DNA of 64,000 nt from Eikenella corrodens (GCF_003990355.1 NZ_CP034670.1:1-64000), one strand, 5' to 3'; shown: positions 1 to 8,227, counted from the first letter of the stretch. Notes: generated by a model not told the origin, from the sequence alone. Translations and numbers: made by a program.

Positions 1-1445
1 CTCTTGGTCATCCAGATATTCTGCGGCTGCGAATAAGTGCCAGCGAATACCCGGCGCTGCGAGAAGTACGACACCGCCGCCGGGAAGCTCTTGCCCGACA
101 CCGCCACCCTGCCCAATGCCGCACCACTACCGACAGCCGCCTGCACCGTAATACTGGGCGCGGTATAGCCGCTGCCTTTTTTCACTACCCGCACCGCCGT
201 AATGCGCCCGTTTTGCACCACCGGCAACAGCTGCGCCCCGCTTCCCGTGGCATCGCTCACCACCAGATCAGGGAAGCCGTCCAGTCGCATGGATACTTCC
301 GCCGGCTGCCACGTCCTGCCGCCGATCTGGTCGCCGCGCTGATATACTTGGGATTCATTGCGGAACACCAGCCTCGGCGCGGTATAGTCGCGCCCGGCCT
401 GTACGCGGTCGATGCGCACAATCTTGCCGCCCCGCACCACCACATCCAATTCCGCACCGCTGCCGCTGCGATCTTCAATGCTGAAAAAGTCGCCGCTGCC
501 GCCCTGTGGATTGGGCGCACGGGTGCGGAACGTGCCATTCTGCGGGTAGTTCTGCCCGCCGCTCTGTATCGTGGCTGAAGCAATACCACTCTTTTCCAAG
601 TAGCCGCGCCCGCCATCCAATACCGCCACCGACAAAATACCGCCGGAAATAAACACATCGTCATACAAAGGCGGGGTGGCCGACATATCCGCGCTGATGT
701 TGTCGTCATCAAACGCGGTGGCCGTAGTCTGCCCAATGTAGCCATACAATCCATTCTGCCGCTTATACACTTTGTAGCGGCTAGCCCCGCCTACCGGATT
801 CCAGCGGATTGTGTTGCGGTTGCCGGATGTGTATAAATCATTGGTTACCTCAACTTCTGCCGAAGCCTCCGATTCCGAAGCGCCGTCTTGGGTAATCGCC
901 GTAACCACATAACCGAACAAAATCCCGCCGCCGCCGTGCGCCGTGGCGGTGAGCCCTTGCGGCGCATCCAGCTCCGGCTTGAAGCGGATGGTTTCCAGCC
1001 GCCAATCCGCCGCACCGTAGCGCTTCAATTCCATCGGCGGATGATTCGGATGTACCAAAGTCACAATATCGGCCGACTGCACATAATGTACATCGAACAA
1101 CTCCGCTTCCTGATACGGCGTAGCCAGCTCATAAGGCTGATTGCTGCCGTCCAGCAGGGTAGCCCCTTGGGTATGGAAGCGGCAGTATTGGTGGCCGAAC
1201 TCAATCACCACCGTCTGTGTGGTCGAGTAGGTAAACGGCAGCAGCCGCACCTTCCTATCCGCATACTTGGCCGCCCGTACCAGCTTCAGCCCGGCACGGT
1301 TCTCCACCGCGCCTTGCGGCTTCACTACGAAATTACGGCACAAAGCCAAGCCGCTCTGATACTTCTCATCCTCAATACGGCCGAACATCTCCGGCGCAAT
1401 TTCGCCGCCGGCAAAAGAATGTTTGAATAAACGGACACTACTCAT
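1..1445 (-). CDS. Phage tail protein, nozzle-like (partial, 3' end outside window)
   Basis: The frame is open from an ATG at 1445 to the window edge, so at least 481 residues are seen and the C-terminus is missing. The N-terminus reads SSVRLFKHSFAGGEIAPEM followed by a GR..D..KY..G...C.NF.V.P.GA..NR.G pattern. That pattern recurs at the start of podovirus tail proteins that take the place of the T7 gp12 nozzle. The middle is rich in Gly, Ser and Thr with beta-type repeats. The start overlaps the stop of the upstream adaptor gene by four bases, which suggests coupled translation. A tail role is inferred from position downstream of portal, capsid and adaptor. A fibre-like function for the missing part cannot be excluded. 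Confidence 0.7.
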   Translation of the reverse strand, partial: MSSVRLFKHSFAGGEIAPEMFGRIEDEKYQSGLALCRNFVVKPQGAVENRAGLKLVRAAKYADRKVRLLPFTYSTTQTVVIEFGHQYCRFHTQGATLLDGSNQPYELATPYQEAELFDVHYVQSADIVTLVHPNHPPMELKRYGAADWRLETIRFKPELDAPQGLTATAHGGGGILFGYVVTAITQDGASESEASAEVEVTNDLYTSGNRNTIRWNPVGGASRYKVYKRQNGLYGYIGQTTATAFDDDNISADMSATPPLYDDVFISGGILSVAVLDGGRGYLEKSGIASATIQSGGQNYPQNGTFRTRAPNPQGGSGDFFSIEDRSGSGAELDVVVRGGKIVRIDRVQAGRDYTAPRLVFRNESQVYQRGDQIGGRTWQPAEVSMRLDGFPDLVVSDATGSGAQLLPVVQNGRITAVRVVKKGSGYTAPSITVQAAVGSGAALGRVAVSGKSFPAAVSYFSQRRVFAGTYSQPQNIWMTK

Positions 1446-2023
1446 CGCTGCTCCATCCACACCACTTTATGCGTTATCGGCAGCTGATACTGGTTGGCAT
1501 CCACTTCCTTAGCCTGCGGCAGATACACCGACACCATCTGCAAGCAGCGCTTGGCTTCTGCCGCCCCGGCGTCCCCCTTCAGCATCGGCCCAGCCAGCAT
1601 CGAAGCCAGCTGCCAAGCCAAGGCTTCCGTGAACAACGGCGGGAACGAATTAGGCTCAACCGCCCCATCGATCCATTGCCCCCACACCAAAGGCTGATTC
1701 GCCAGCACATGCCGCCCTTGCACCGCAAACGGCAACCGCGCCCCATAAGCATCATGCACCGCCACCATTTCCAAAGCTTCCGCCGGCAGGGCGAACACAT
1801 AGGCAAAACGCACATCCCCCTCACGGTCCACCCGCTGCAGCGGCTCGTAGCGCGTAGCAAAGCCCCAGTGGTGCAAAGCGAGCAGCGAACGCAAAGCCTG
1901 CGGGTAGAAGCGGGCGCAATGTTCAGCCTGCACACTGCCTTCCGGCGGCTGGATTGAAGCCACCGTTGCCGTATCGCCCAAGTGCGACAAAGCCAGATTG
2001 CAAATCGTTACTGCGTTGCTCAT
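1442..2023 (-). CDS. Head-tail adaptor / tail tubular-like protein
   Basis: A 193-residue protein beginning MSNAVTICNLALSHLGD. The start 'A..I.N.AL..LG...V.SI' and the later 'LL..H.WGFATR' are typical of gp11-type adaptors of podoviruses, which form the ring between portal and tail nozzle. The second of two adjacent ATGs is preferred because the GGAG motif is six bases upstream of it. The gene sits between the capsid genes and the nozzle-like gene, the usual place for an adaptor. The functional call rests on these weak motifs and on gene order. Confidence 0.6.
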   Translation of the reverse strand: MSNAVTICNLALSHLGDTATVASIQPPEGSVQAEHCARFYPQALRSLLALHHWGFATRYEPLQRVDREGDVRFAYVFALPAEALEMVAVHDAYGARLPFAVQGRHVLANQPLVWGQWIDGAVEPNSFPPLFTEALAWQLASMLAGPMLKGDAGAAEAKRCLQMVSVYLPQAKEVDANQYQLPITHKVVWMEQR

Positions 2024-2078
2024 CATCTACTCCAAAGAAAACCGCCTGCCGGCCGGTTGGGCAGGTCAGGCGGTTGGT

Positions 2079-2270
2079 TTACTCTGCTTCGCCTTTAGCC
2101 GGCTCTGCTTCGTCTTCGGCTACCGGCTCGAACCATAATGCTTCTTCACCGGCGGCCACATAGAAGCGTTCACCACGCTGTCGGATTTGTCCATAGAAGC
2201 CGGCGGCGGTCGCCACCACCAACTGCAAGCCTTCGTCCGGTGTCTGTTCCGGTGTCTGTTTGCGTGCCAT
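2079..2270 (-). CDS. Small acidic phage protein
   Basis: A 63-residue protein beginning MARKQTPEQTPDEG and ending in an acidic Glu/Ala/Pro-rich tail. It lies in the virion operon between the Bbp16-like gene and the adaptor gene. In BPP-1-like phages short proteins of this kind often occur here, but no domain is recognised. A GC-rich stretch with inverted repeats lies between its stop and the next gene. It is accepted as a gene from position, spacing and strand only. Confidence 0.5.
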   Translation of the reverse strand: MARKQTPEQTPDEGLQLVVATAAGFYGQIRQRGERFYVAAGEEALWFEPVAEDEAEPAKGEAE

Positions 2271-2279
2271 TATTGCCTT

Positions 2280-2696
2280 CTACACAATGCGCGGGCTGTC
2301 GGCGGGCGGCGTGTTCGCCTGTAGTCCGGCCACAATCTGCGCAGAGAATTTGCCGTTACCCACCGCACCGTCCACGGTGTAGTTCAAGCGCACGAAACGC
2401 TTATGATTAACCGGCATCGGCAACACCACCTGGGCACCGGCTTTCAGATCAGCAGCCGGCACCACGCCGTTCAGCACATCGGCATAACCGGTGCCGGAAG
2501 TGGCGCTGTGCTGCAGGGCAAAGTTAATCTTGCCCGCGCCGGTAGCTGCTTCAGCCACAGTAATCACTACATACAATGGCTGGCTGTTCAAGCCAAGATT
2601 AGGGGTAGGCTGACCGAAGTCCACCTCGTGCGTAGATGGCGCAGTGGCGCTCACAGTCTGCTTGTCGGAGAGTTGTAGGAATTTATCAATGATCAT
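2280..2696 (-). CDS. Bbp16-like capsid cement protein
   Basis: A 138-residue protein (MIIDKFLQLSDKQ start) that resembles the Bbp16 family, found directly downstream of the major capsid gene in Bordetella phage BPP-1 and relatives. There the product is a small beta-rich protein that decorates and stabilises the head. Here it follows the capsid gene by 11 bases and lies in the same operon. The sequence is poor in Cys and rich in small and beta-forming residues. The family assignment comes from recognisable N-terminal residues (LQLSDKQ.....) and gene order; the cement role is family knowledge. Confidence 0.7.
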   Translation of the reverse strand: MIIDKFLQLSDKQTVSATAPSTHEVDFGQPTPNLGLNSQPLYVVITVAEAATGAGKINFALQHSATSGTGYADVLNGVVPAADLKAGAQVVLPMPVNHKRFVRLNYTVDGAVGNGKFSAQIVAGLQANTPPADSPRIV

Positions 2697-2707
2697 GCCA
2701 TAGCTCC

Positions 2708-3700
2708 TTATTTAACCTGCGCTTCGCTCAACAGAAGCGCATCACTGCGTTTTACCGGGATACCGTCAAACGACACCACATGCTTGCCGGCCACCTGTTC
2801 CATGGTCAGGGTTGAGCCCATCACCTTATTAGCAATCTGGCGGCGCAGGAAGCTGCGTACTTTGCGGTTTACGTAGAACACCGCACGGCCCATATTGGCG
2901 TTGGGCAACAGTTCGATGGCCTGAGTCATCAGGTCGATTAGGTCGGCACCGGCTTGGGCATCCTTGGTCAGCTGTTGCCAGTTGATGTTGGCAATGCGCA
3001 CCACATAGCGCCAATCGCGCAAGGTCAAACCGGCATCCCATTTATAGTGGGTACGGTAGGCCTGATATTCGCCGCCTTCGGCATCTTTCACTGTATCTTC
3101 GCCCAGATCGCGGATAACTAAGCCGGCTTTACTGCCTTTCGGATAAATGCCGTGCAGGGTATTCGGTCCCCATACGCACAACCAAATCGAAGTCAGGTCA
3201 TTGCCCGTGCCGCCGGCATCAATGATGTTCTGGCCGTTTTCTGCCGCCTTACTGTTGAAGCGCGGAGCCAAGCCGGTAAAGCGCTGCGGCGTGGCGGAGG
3301 TATCGCCGTAGAACAAGGTGCTGGCCAAGTTCTGGTTCATCCCTTCCACGAAAGCACGCTCTTCACTCAAGCGCCAAGCGGCCGAATTGCCGTTCAAATC
3401 AGCCAGCGCCTTATCGGTCAGCGCATAGCTTTCCAGCATGCCCATGCTGTCTTTGATGGTAACCGTGGTTGATTTCTCCGGCTGCACACCGTAGTTCAGC
3501 ATACGCCAAGTACCCTGCGGCAAACCGCTGCGCACCGTCGTTTTATGCTCAGTGAAGCCGTTGGCTTCCATCCACGTGGCATCTTCCAGAATCTCATTGG
3601 TTTCCGTCAGCATTTCGATGATATCGGAGATGTTCCCCTTATCATCCATGCGGCTGGCCACATCGGCCAAAGTTGGATTGTTGCTTGTCAATACACCCAT
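2708..3700 (-). CDS. Major capsid protein (Bbp17-like, HK97 fold)
   Basis: A 330-residue protein starting MGVLTSNNPTLADVASRMD. Length, the N-terminal 'NP.L.DVA.R.D..G.I..I.EML..TN.IL.DA.W.E.N' pattern and the late 'FYVNR.VRSFLRRQ' match the major capsid proteins of BPP-1-like podoviruses, which have an HK97-type fold. It forms the icosahedral shell on a scaffold encoded just upstream (3713-4300) and is followed by the cement gene. No separate prohead protease is seen; none is expected in this group. Confidence 0.85.
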   Translation of the reverse strand: MGVLTSNNPTLADVASRMDDKGNISDIIEMLTETNEILEDATWMEANGFTEHKTTVRSGLPQGTWRMLNYGVQPEKSTTVTIKDSMGMLESYALTDKALADLNGNSAAWRLSEERAFVEGMNQNLASTLFYGDTSATPQRFTGLAPRFNSKAAENGQNIIDAGGTGNDLTSIWLCVWGPNTLHGIYPKGSKAGLVIRDLGEDTVKDAEGGEYQAYRTHYKWDAGLTLRDWRYVVRIANINWQQLTKDAQAGADLIDLMTQAIELLPNANMGRAVFYVNRKVRSFLRRQIANKVMGSTLTMEQVAGKHVVSFDGIPVKRSDALLLSEAQVK

Positions 3701-3712
3701 TACTTACCCCTT

Positions 3713-4300
3713 TTAAGGATTCATGTTGCTTGCGTTGTAAAAACTCTGCGCCGAACGCGCCTCGCCCTTGTTGCCATTGACCATACCGTCTTCCCGCAAG
3801 GTCAAGCCAACCCGGTAGAACATCCGGATAAAGGCCGGATGGTTGCCCAAGCCGGACTGATTGAGTAAATCAGACAATTCCGGCGAGCCGTATTGCTGCA
3901 AAGCGCGTTTTGCCACCGCCATGTTTTCGTTCAGCTTGTCGCCGCCAAACTCCGCATCCGTGCGCGATTGTTGCGCCCATTGATTGCTTAAAGCTTCCAT
4001 CTGCGCACCGTGGCGCTGCTCCAACATAGCCGACATCCGACCCAGCATCAGGTTGGCCTGATCGTTGTCCAAGCCGATTTCACGCGCCGCCGCCTCGTAT
4101 TCCTTCAGCACATCGGCATCGTATTCTTTGCCTTCCGCCGCCGTGAATTGATACTGTTCCGGCACCGCCGGCTTTTCCTGCTGCTCGGTCGCGGCTGGCT
4201 GTTCCGGTTCGGCGGGCTGCTGCACTTCAGCCGCCGCTTGCGCTTGTTCCGGTGCGGCTTCTTCCGCCGCCGCTTCCGTGATTAAAGTCTCATCGCTCAT
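3713..4300 (-). CDS. Capsid scaffolding protein
   Basis: A 195-residue protein with a strongly acidic Ala/Glu/Pro/Gln-rich N-terminal third (residues 1-55), a helical middle with EAAAREIGLDNDQANLML, and a basic C-terminus ending in SFYNASNMNP. This composition, and the location 12 bases before the major capsid gene, are typical of phage scaffolds that are released on head maturation. The ATG at 4300 is chosen over a GTG at 4303; GAGGG lies nine bases upstream. It overlaps the preceding small gene by 11 bases. Confidence 0.7.
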   Translation of the reverse strand: MSDETLITEAAAEEAAPEQAQAAAEVQQPAEPEQPAATEQQEKPAVPEQYQFTAAEGKEYDADVLKEYEAAAREIGLDNDQANLMLGRMSAMLEQRHGAQMEALSNQWAQQSRTDAEFGGDKLNENMAVAKRALQQYGSPELSDLLNQSGLGNHPAFIRMFYRVGLTLREDGMVNGNKGEARSAQSFYNASNMNP

Positions 4301-4532
4301 CACGTGTTTCCCTCATCATCAAATCGTATTCATCCGGGCATTCACGCATTACCCAGTCCAACAGCCACAAGCCAAGATTGCGCTGCCCTTCGGCAAACGC
4401 CATCCGCAACGGCTCAGGGTTGAACACTGAACGCCACACGCCGGCCTGTTCTAATAAACGCCAAACCACCCGCCGTCCGGCCGGCAGCTTCATCAGCGCC
4501 CGAATATCCGACTGCATCGCTTCCTGTTTCAT
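4290..4532 (-). CDS. Bbp19-like small virion-operon protein
   Basis: An 80-residue protein beginning MKQEAMQSDIRALMK, with 'GRRVVWRLLEQAGVWRS.F' and 'AFAEGQRN.GLWLL'. These match the Bbp19-like domain found between portal and scaffold genes in BPP-1-type phages, function unknown. The ATG at 4532 follows an excellent ribosome binding site (GGAGGGG), so the longer open frame to 4655 is not used. The gene heads the scaffold-capsid group after the inserted cassette at 4656-8227. Confidence 0.65.
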   Translation of the reverse strand: MKQEAMQSDIRALMKLPAGRRVVWRLLEQAGVWRSVFNPEPLRMAFAEGQRNLGLWLLDWVMRECPDEYDLMMRETRDER

Positions 4533-4615
4533 TACCCCTCCAGCTGTCTGCCGCCACTCTAATACAAGTCCTGAAAAATCAAGTGTAACTGTAAAATTTG
4601 GTAAAATATCAGGCA

Positions 4616-4641
4616 AAACAAAAGCAGCCCGAAGGCTGCTT
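4616..4641 (-). terminator. Rho-independent terminator of PIN cassette
   Basis: On the minus strand AGCAGCC, loop TTCG, GGCTGCT is followed by TTTGTTTT, 15 bases after the PIN gene stop. It would separate the cassette from the virion genes downstream. Confidence 0.8.
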
Positions 4642-4655
4642 GGCGCAGGAGTCAA

Positions 4656-5147
4656 TTAGAATAATTGAGGCTGAGGCGGTTCTGGCAAAGGTAAGTCTTG
4701 AATATCGATTGCTCTAATGTTACCAAACGCAGCAGCCGCGCTGAGCAGCTGCTTATCATGCGAGATGATTTGGCTGGCCTGATTGCTTAAGGCGATAGCC
4801 AAGATTTGGCGGTCTATCTTGATTTTCTGCCGCTCCGTCTTGCCTGTCTCGTTAGGGTTGCGGCTCAATTGGTCGGACACCATGGCACAAACGGTAGCGC
4901 TTTTCAAATCAAACGGCAGCAATTTGAACACGCGGTTTTTACGGTTGAAGAGATTGAGAAAATTCTGCCTCCCTTCCGCAGTCGGTTCACCAATCAGAAA
5001 CTCGGCCAACACCGGCGCGGGGATACCTAAAACCTGTCCGCTGTTTTTGGCCGTATCGAACAAATGTGTCATCCTGTCATGCAGCTGCTCTTGGTCGAGG
5101 TTCGGGCGATACAGAAAAACCAAGGCATTGGTGTCCAAAACTATCAT
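4656..5147 (-). CDS. PIN-domain ribonuclease (VapC-like)
   Basis: A 163-residue protein starting MIVLDTNALVFLYRP. The PIN acidic residues are visible as D5 (LDTNAL), E49 (PVLAEFL), D112 (KIDRQILAIAL) and D131 (ISHDKQL), so the metal-binding site looks intact. Proteins of this family cleave RNA, and many are toxins. The ATG overlaps the TGA of the upstream gene by one base, implying coupled translation, and a terminator follows. The upstream gene is far larger than an ordinary VapB antitoxin, so a toxin-antitoxin reading is an inference. The pair interrupts the virion operon and looks like cargo. Confidence 0.8.
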   Translation of the reverse strand: MIVLDTNALVFLYRPNLDQEQLHDRMTHLFDTAKNSGQVLGIPAPVLAEFLIGEPTAEGRQNFLNLFNRKNRVFKLLPFDLKSATVCAMVSDQLSRNPNETGKTERQKIKIDRQILAIALSNQASQIISHDKQLLSAAAAFGNIRAIDIQDLPLPEPPQPQLF

Positions 5148-5884
5148 CAGTCGGCTCCCCTGATTTCCTCAATAAGCAACAGCGGCTCCTCCGTTTCCCG
5201 CCATAAGGACGGGATAGATTGGAGCTGGCTCAGCCACCTGTCGTAATCAGCTTCCTCCAATACCTCAAAATCAACGATATGGAATTTACCTGGCACGGGC
5301 TGCCATTGGAAGGTTTCCGGATTGATTCTCAGCAGCCCGCTGCCGTGGCATTCTATGAAGTCATACAAATGAGCCGCGAGCCGTCGAGCCAGTTCTTTAC
5401 TGGTTACGGTCAGATTGATGGACTCCCCCTGTTCCGACAAAAGCATGAATGGAACAGTATCATCCTTCCCCCCGATACGGATAACCTCCCCGCGGAAGGT
5501 TTCTTCTTGGAACACCTCATAGCAAAATGGTTCTGATGCCGGCAGAAGCTTTTTAACAAAACCGTCGAAGCCAACTAAAGAAGCTTGGCGGCCATACTTG
5601 CGCAACATGGTTTGTATGGGCAGATACTGCTTATCCGTCAGCGCCAGCAACTTTTGCTGCAACTGCTCGGCCTTAGCCGTGCGTACGGCAATCTTGGTAC
5701 TGCCTGCAGTAACACCATTGAACAGCAAGTCAGATTCTGTAATCTCACCGCCAACCAGTAATTTTGATAACCCGCTGATATAACCACCAAGCTCCGCAAT
5801 CGGCGTGGTTTCAGGCGTGAGAGGCACTTGTTCATCTAAGGATGAGATGTGCAACTCAACACTTTGATATTTATCATTACTCAT
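5147..5884 (-). CDS. Unknown protein paired with PIN nuclease
   Basis: A 245-residue protein beginning MSNDKYQSVELHISSLDEQ. I do not recognise a named domain. It has an N-terminal part with 'ELGGYISGLSKLLVGG' and a C-terminal acidic part rich in aromatic residues. ATG 5884 is chosen because GAAGGAGGG lies just upstream; an upstream in-frame ATG at 5944 lacks a site. It is translationally coupled to the PIN gene, so it may act as its partner, for example an antitoxin or a target-recognition subunit. That is inference from coupling only. Confidence 0.7.
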   Translation of the reverse strand: MSNDKYQSVELHISSLDEQVPLTPETTPIAELGGYISGLSKLLVGGEITESDLLFNGVTAGSTKIAVRTAKAEQLQQKLLALTDKQYLPIQTMLRKYGRQASLVGFDGFVKKLLPASEPFCYEVFQEETFRGEVIRIGGKDDTVPFMLLSEQGESINLTVTSKELARRLAAHLYDFIECHGSGLLRINPETFQWQPVPGKFHIVDFEVLEEADYDRWLSQLQSIPSLWRETEEPLLLIEEIRGAD

Positions 5885-5951
5885 CTCAATTCCCTCCTTC
5901 TTTCGATACCCAACCGCCCGCTTGGGCGGCTGAGGTCGAATCATACCCTAA

Positions 5952-6803
5952 TCACGCGTTCAATTGGTGATAGCGGGCTTTCTCCGCACTATCGCCATCC
6001 CAGGGGAAGTATTGGAAATACTCGTTATCGGGCACGCTGATGCCCGCCTGTTCGGCCACGTTGCGCAGGAACATGATGCTGTCGGCGGCGTGGTCGTGCA
6101 GGGTGGCTGCTAGGCGGCGGTTCAGCCCGCGCAAGGCTGCCCGGTGCTGGTAGATAAATTCGGCGCAGTACAGGCTGTTGATTACAGCACCCTGCAAGTT
6201 GCGCAGGGGTTGGGGCTGCATATTTTCAGGTAGCCTGTCCAGCACTTCGCCGTTCAGCCCGCTTTGTAACGTGAGCGAATGCACATAAGCCACCGCAGCA
6301 GGCAACAACGGGGCGGCGATTTGGTCGATATGCGCCACGCCGAAGCGCTGATGCACCATGCGGTAGGCAGCCGAATAATCGATACCGCAGCGGGCGACCA
6401 GCAGCTTCACCGCATCCACCAAGCCGCGCCGCTCGTCTATCGTGGTTTGCGTTTCCAGCTTGGGGCTACCTGAAAGAATCTGCTCAATCTGTTCGTCGCA
6501 CCATACGGCAAATTTAGGGTCGAGCCAGCGGGCAAAATCAACTGCTAGCTTTGGGTGCAGCCATGTTCCTTGCTCTGTGCCGCCCTGTTTGATGATAACT
6601 ATTTGATTATCTTCCGTTGCTCTTTTTGGAGTAACGCTTAATTTTTCAGCAAGTGCAGAGATATATTCTTGAGTTCTTTCAGATTTTAGATAATTACCAA
6701 CGCGCCTATTGAAATGAGCGGCAACAACAGTAGCGTTCAGGTAGCCATTATTTTGAAAAGAAACGGGGAAATTACCGAAAGATACGGTTTTGATATGAGA
6801 CAT
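5952..6803 (-). CDS. KilA-N domain protein
   Basis: A 283-residue protein (MSHIKTVSFGNFPVSFQ start) with a KilA-N domain over about residues 5-105: 'GYLNATVVAAHF', 'TWLHPKLAVDFARWLDPKFAVWCDEQI'. KilA-N proteins bind DNA and are common in phage antirepressor or host-takeover roles. The C-terminal part (residues 115-283) is helical. The gene holds two copies of the host uptake sequence core (about 6226 and 6466), unusual for phage DNA. ATG 6803 has AAGGAG seven bases upstream. It lies next to the PIN cassette, downstream of a structured leader. Confidence 0.8.
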   Translation of the reverse strand: MSHIKTVSFGNFPVSFQNNGYLNATVVAAHFNRRVGNYLKSERTQEYISALAEKLSVTPKRATEDNQIVIIKQGGTEQGTWLHPKLAVDFARWLDPKFAVWCDEQIEQILSGSPKLETQTTIDERRGLVDAVKLLVARCGIDYSAAYRMVHQRFGVAHIDQIAAPLLPAAVAYVHSLTLQSGLNGEVLDRLPENMQPQPLRNLQGAVINSLYCAEFIYQHRAALRGLNRRLAATLHDHAADSIMFLRNVAEQAGISVPDNEYFQYFPWDGDSAEKARYHQLNA

Positions 6804-6944
6804 GATTTACTCCTTGTATAAGTTTCAAACCCTTTCGAAGGGGTGGCGGGGTGTTCGAAACATGTACAAGGCATGCCGCCAGCCTTACGGACTGGCGCAC
6901 CCCGCCATAGGAGTAAACTTTGTGATGGATTCAAGGAGAGAGCA
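6804..6944. other. Structured leader with nested inverted repeats
   Basis: Between the divergent starts of the KilA-N gene and a small plus-strand frame the DNA holds nested inverted repeats, for example CCCTTTCGAAGGGG and GTTTCGAACACC-type arms around 6825-6865, and GCCAGCC/GACTGGCG near 6880-6896. A hairpin-rich transcript leader or a control RNA is possible. Confidence 0.4.
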
Positions 6945-7076
6945 ATGAAACCAATAGACACAAAAAATCCACTCTGTCGGGGCGGATGCCGCTTGCAGGT
7001 GTTTCGAGCACCTAGCGAATATCATACAAGCAAAAACCCGCTGTTGCAAGCGGGTGTCTTCACGAATTTATCTTAA
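6945..7076 (+). CDS. Possible small protein, 43 residues
   Basis: A short plus-strand frame starting MKPIDTKNPLCRGGCRLQ with CAAGGAGAGAG just upstream, the same leader motif seen before the gene at 21957. It overlaps the end of the minus-strand gene at 7073 and runs over that gene's terminator. The product has two Cys but no recognised domain. The ribosome binding site is the main support; it may instead mark a leader peptide or an RNA element. Confidence 0.3.
   Translation: MKPIDTKNPLCRGGCRLQVFRAPSEYHTSKNPLLQAGVFTNLS
7032..7055 (-). terminator. Terminator after exported-protein genes
   Basis: Minus strand: ACCCGC, eight-base loop, GCGGGT, then TTTTTG, 18 bases after the stop at 7073. Confidence 0.75.
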
Positions 7077-7525
7077 TTACATACACTCAGATAAACTTTT
7101 TCTACCATAGATTCTGGCGAGATGGGGGTATATTGGATTTGATATGGTGCATGGTGCAATGAATAAACTAACCCATATCGACTATGATTAGCGATTAAAT
7201 CTTTTATACCGTATTGTCTAGTTTGGCAAATGATGGAAAATTGTATTTTTACTTCATCAAAAGTGCGGCGCCTAGAGCCGAGACTTTCGGTTACCTCCTT
7301 ATCATAAGCCACTTTTACCCAAGCGCTTTGTTGCGGCACTACAGTTTCTGTATCAATGAAGAAATATTTTGCGACACCATTTTGTGAAACCATCATAAGA
7401 TATTGCCACCGGCCAAACCTGCCCTTTACTGATTCAACCCTCATAACAGCATCATCAAACTCATCCGCATAAGCAACGGTTCCGACTAAACAAAATAATA
7501 ATGAAATCAGTAGTTTTTTCATCAT
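7073..7525 (-). CDS. Exported protein of unknown function
   Basis: A 150-residue protein with a clear Sec signal peptide: MMKKLLISLLFCLVGTVAYA, cleavage after about residue 20. The mature part is mixed in charge, with two Cys near the C-terminal half (one in 'SIICQTRQYGI', one at the last-but-one residue) that could pair. No domain recognised. It is the last of three genes (8227 to 7073) whose products all look exported or membrane-bound, with short gaps and a terminator. The region has lower G+C than the virion genes. Confidence 0.65.
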   Translation of the reverse strand: MMKKLLISLLFCLVGTVAYADEFDDAVMRVESVKGRFGRWQYLMMVSQNGVAKYFFIDTETVVPQQSAWVKVAYDKEVTESLGSRRRTFDEVKIQFSIICQTRQYGIKDLIANHSRYGLVYSLHHAPYQIQYTPISPESMVEKVYLSVCN

Positions 7526-7531
7526 TCTCTC

Positions 7532-7840
7532 CTAATATCCAACTTTCATTTCTATACTATAAACTCTTGTATCCAAATAAGAAATATCTTTTTCCAGTTT
7601 ATCCAATCTCTCTCTTGAATTCATCACATCTAAGTCCATCCCTTGATAGGATTGGCTACCTGAAATTCGTTGCTTTGTTTTTATGTCATCAATATCCTGT
7701 CGGATATTTTTAATATCCAGTGCTATAAATTCCAATAGGCTTATTCTCTCGTGCAACCTTGAAGTTATATACCATGACAACCCAACCATAATGCACAGCG
7801 CTACAATAATGCCGTTCTGTACAGTTAGAAACTTTTTCAT
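7532..7840 (-). CDS. Single-pass membrane protein with coiled coil
   Basis: A 102-residue protein, MKKFLTVQNGIIVALCIMVGL start, with one transmembrane helix at about residues 9-27 and a helical, charged remainder with heptad-like Leu/Ile spacing (residues 30-98, for example 'IRQDIDDIKTK' and 'RLDKLEKDISYLD'). It resembles small inner-membrane spanin-like or exclusion proteins in layout, but no family is recognised. It lies six bases upstream of the secreted-protein gene and ten bases downstream of the DUF4431-like gene. A host uptake core lies inside it (about 7659). Confidence 0.6.
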   Translation of the reverse strand: MKKFLTVQNGIIVALCIMVGLSWYITSRLHERISLLEFIALDIKNIRQDIDDIKTKQRISGSQSYQGMDLDVMNSRERLDKLEKDISYLDTRVYSIEMKVGY

Positions 7841-7849
7841 ACTTATCTC

Positions 7850-8227
7850 CTACGGTCTATCGGGCGCAGAAATCCGAGCCACGCTACACAGCACCGGCGT
7901 TTGATGATGCGCAGTAATAGAATGGAACAGCGTTTCACATTGCACCCGTGCCATCCTGCCTTTGAACTGCCGATACTGCCGGAAATTTTCGGGAGACAAC
8001 ATAGCCAATTGCATCATTCTCACACCTGTTTCTGGCGTGTCTATACCATCATCATCCCCGGATTTCGGCACAACGGTTATCGGTTTATCCAACACAATAG
8101 CCATCCAACCACCGCGCATCGTCTGTAATCTCCCAGTAAACGCCACCCATTCCCCATACTTGTATTCATAAGCCAAGACAGGCAGGGATACACACAGCAA
8201 CAATAAAATAAGCAACTTTTTCATCAT
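7850..8227 (-). CDS. Exported DUF4431-like protein
   Basis: A 125-residue protein with signal peptide MMKKLLILLLLCVSLPVLA, then 'YEYKYGEWVAFTGRL', a central 'MAIVLDKPITVV' and a C-terminal 'HSITAHHQTPVLCSV'. The 'TxHHxTPVL' ending and the overall layout match the DUF4431 family of small periplasmic proteins with no known function, related in shape to OB-fold domains. First gene of a three-gene exported cluster inserted after the portal-gene terminator. A cargo role in lysogens is possible but unproven. Confidence 0.6.
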   Translation of the reverse strand: MMKKLLILLLLCVSLPVLAYEYKYGEWVAFTGRLQTMRGGWMAIVLDKPITVVPKSGDDDGIDTPETGVRMMQLAMLSPENFRQYRQFKGRMARVQCETLFHSITAHHQTPVLCSVARISAPDRP

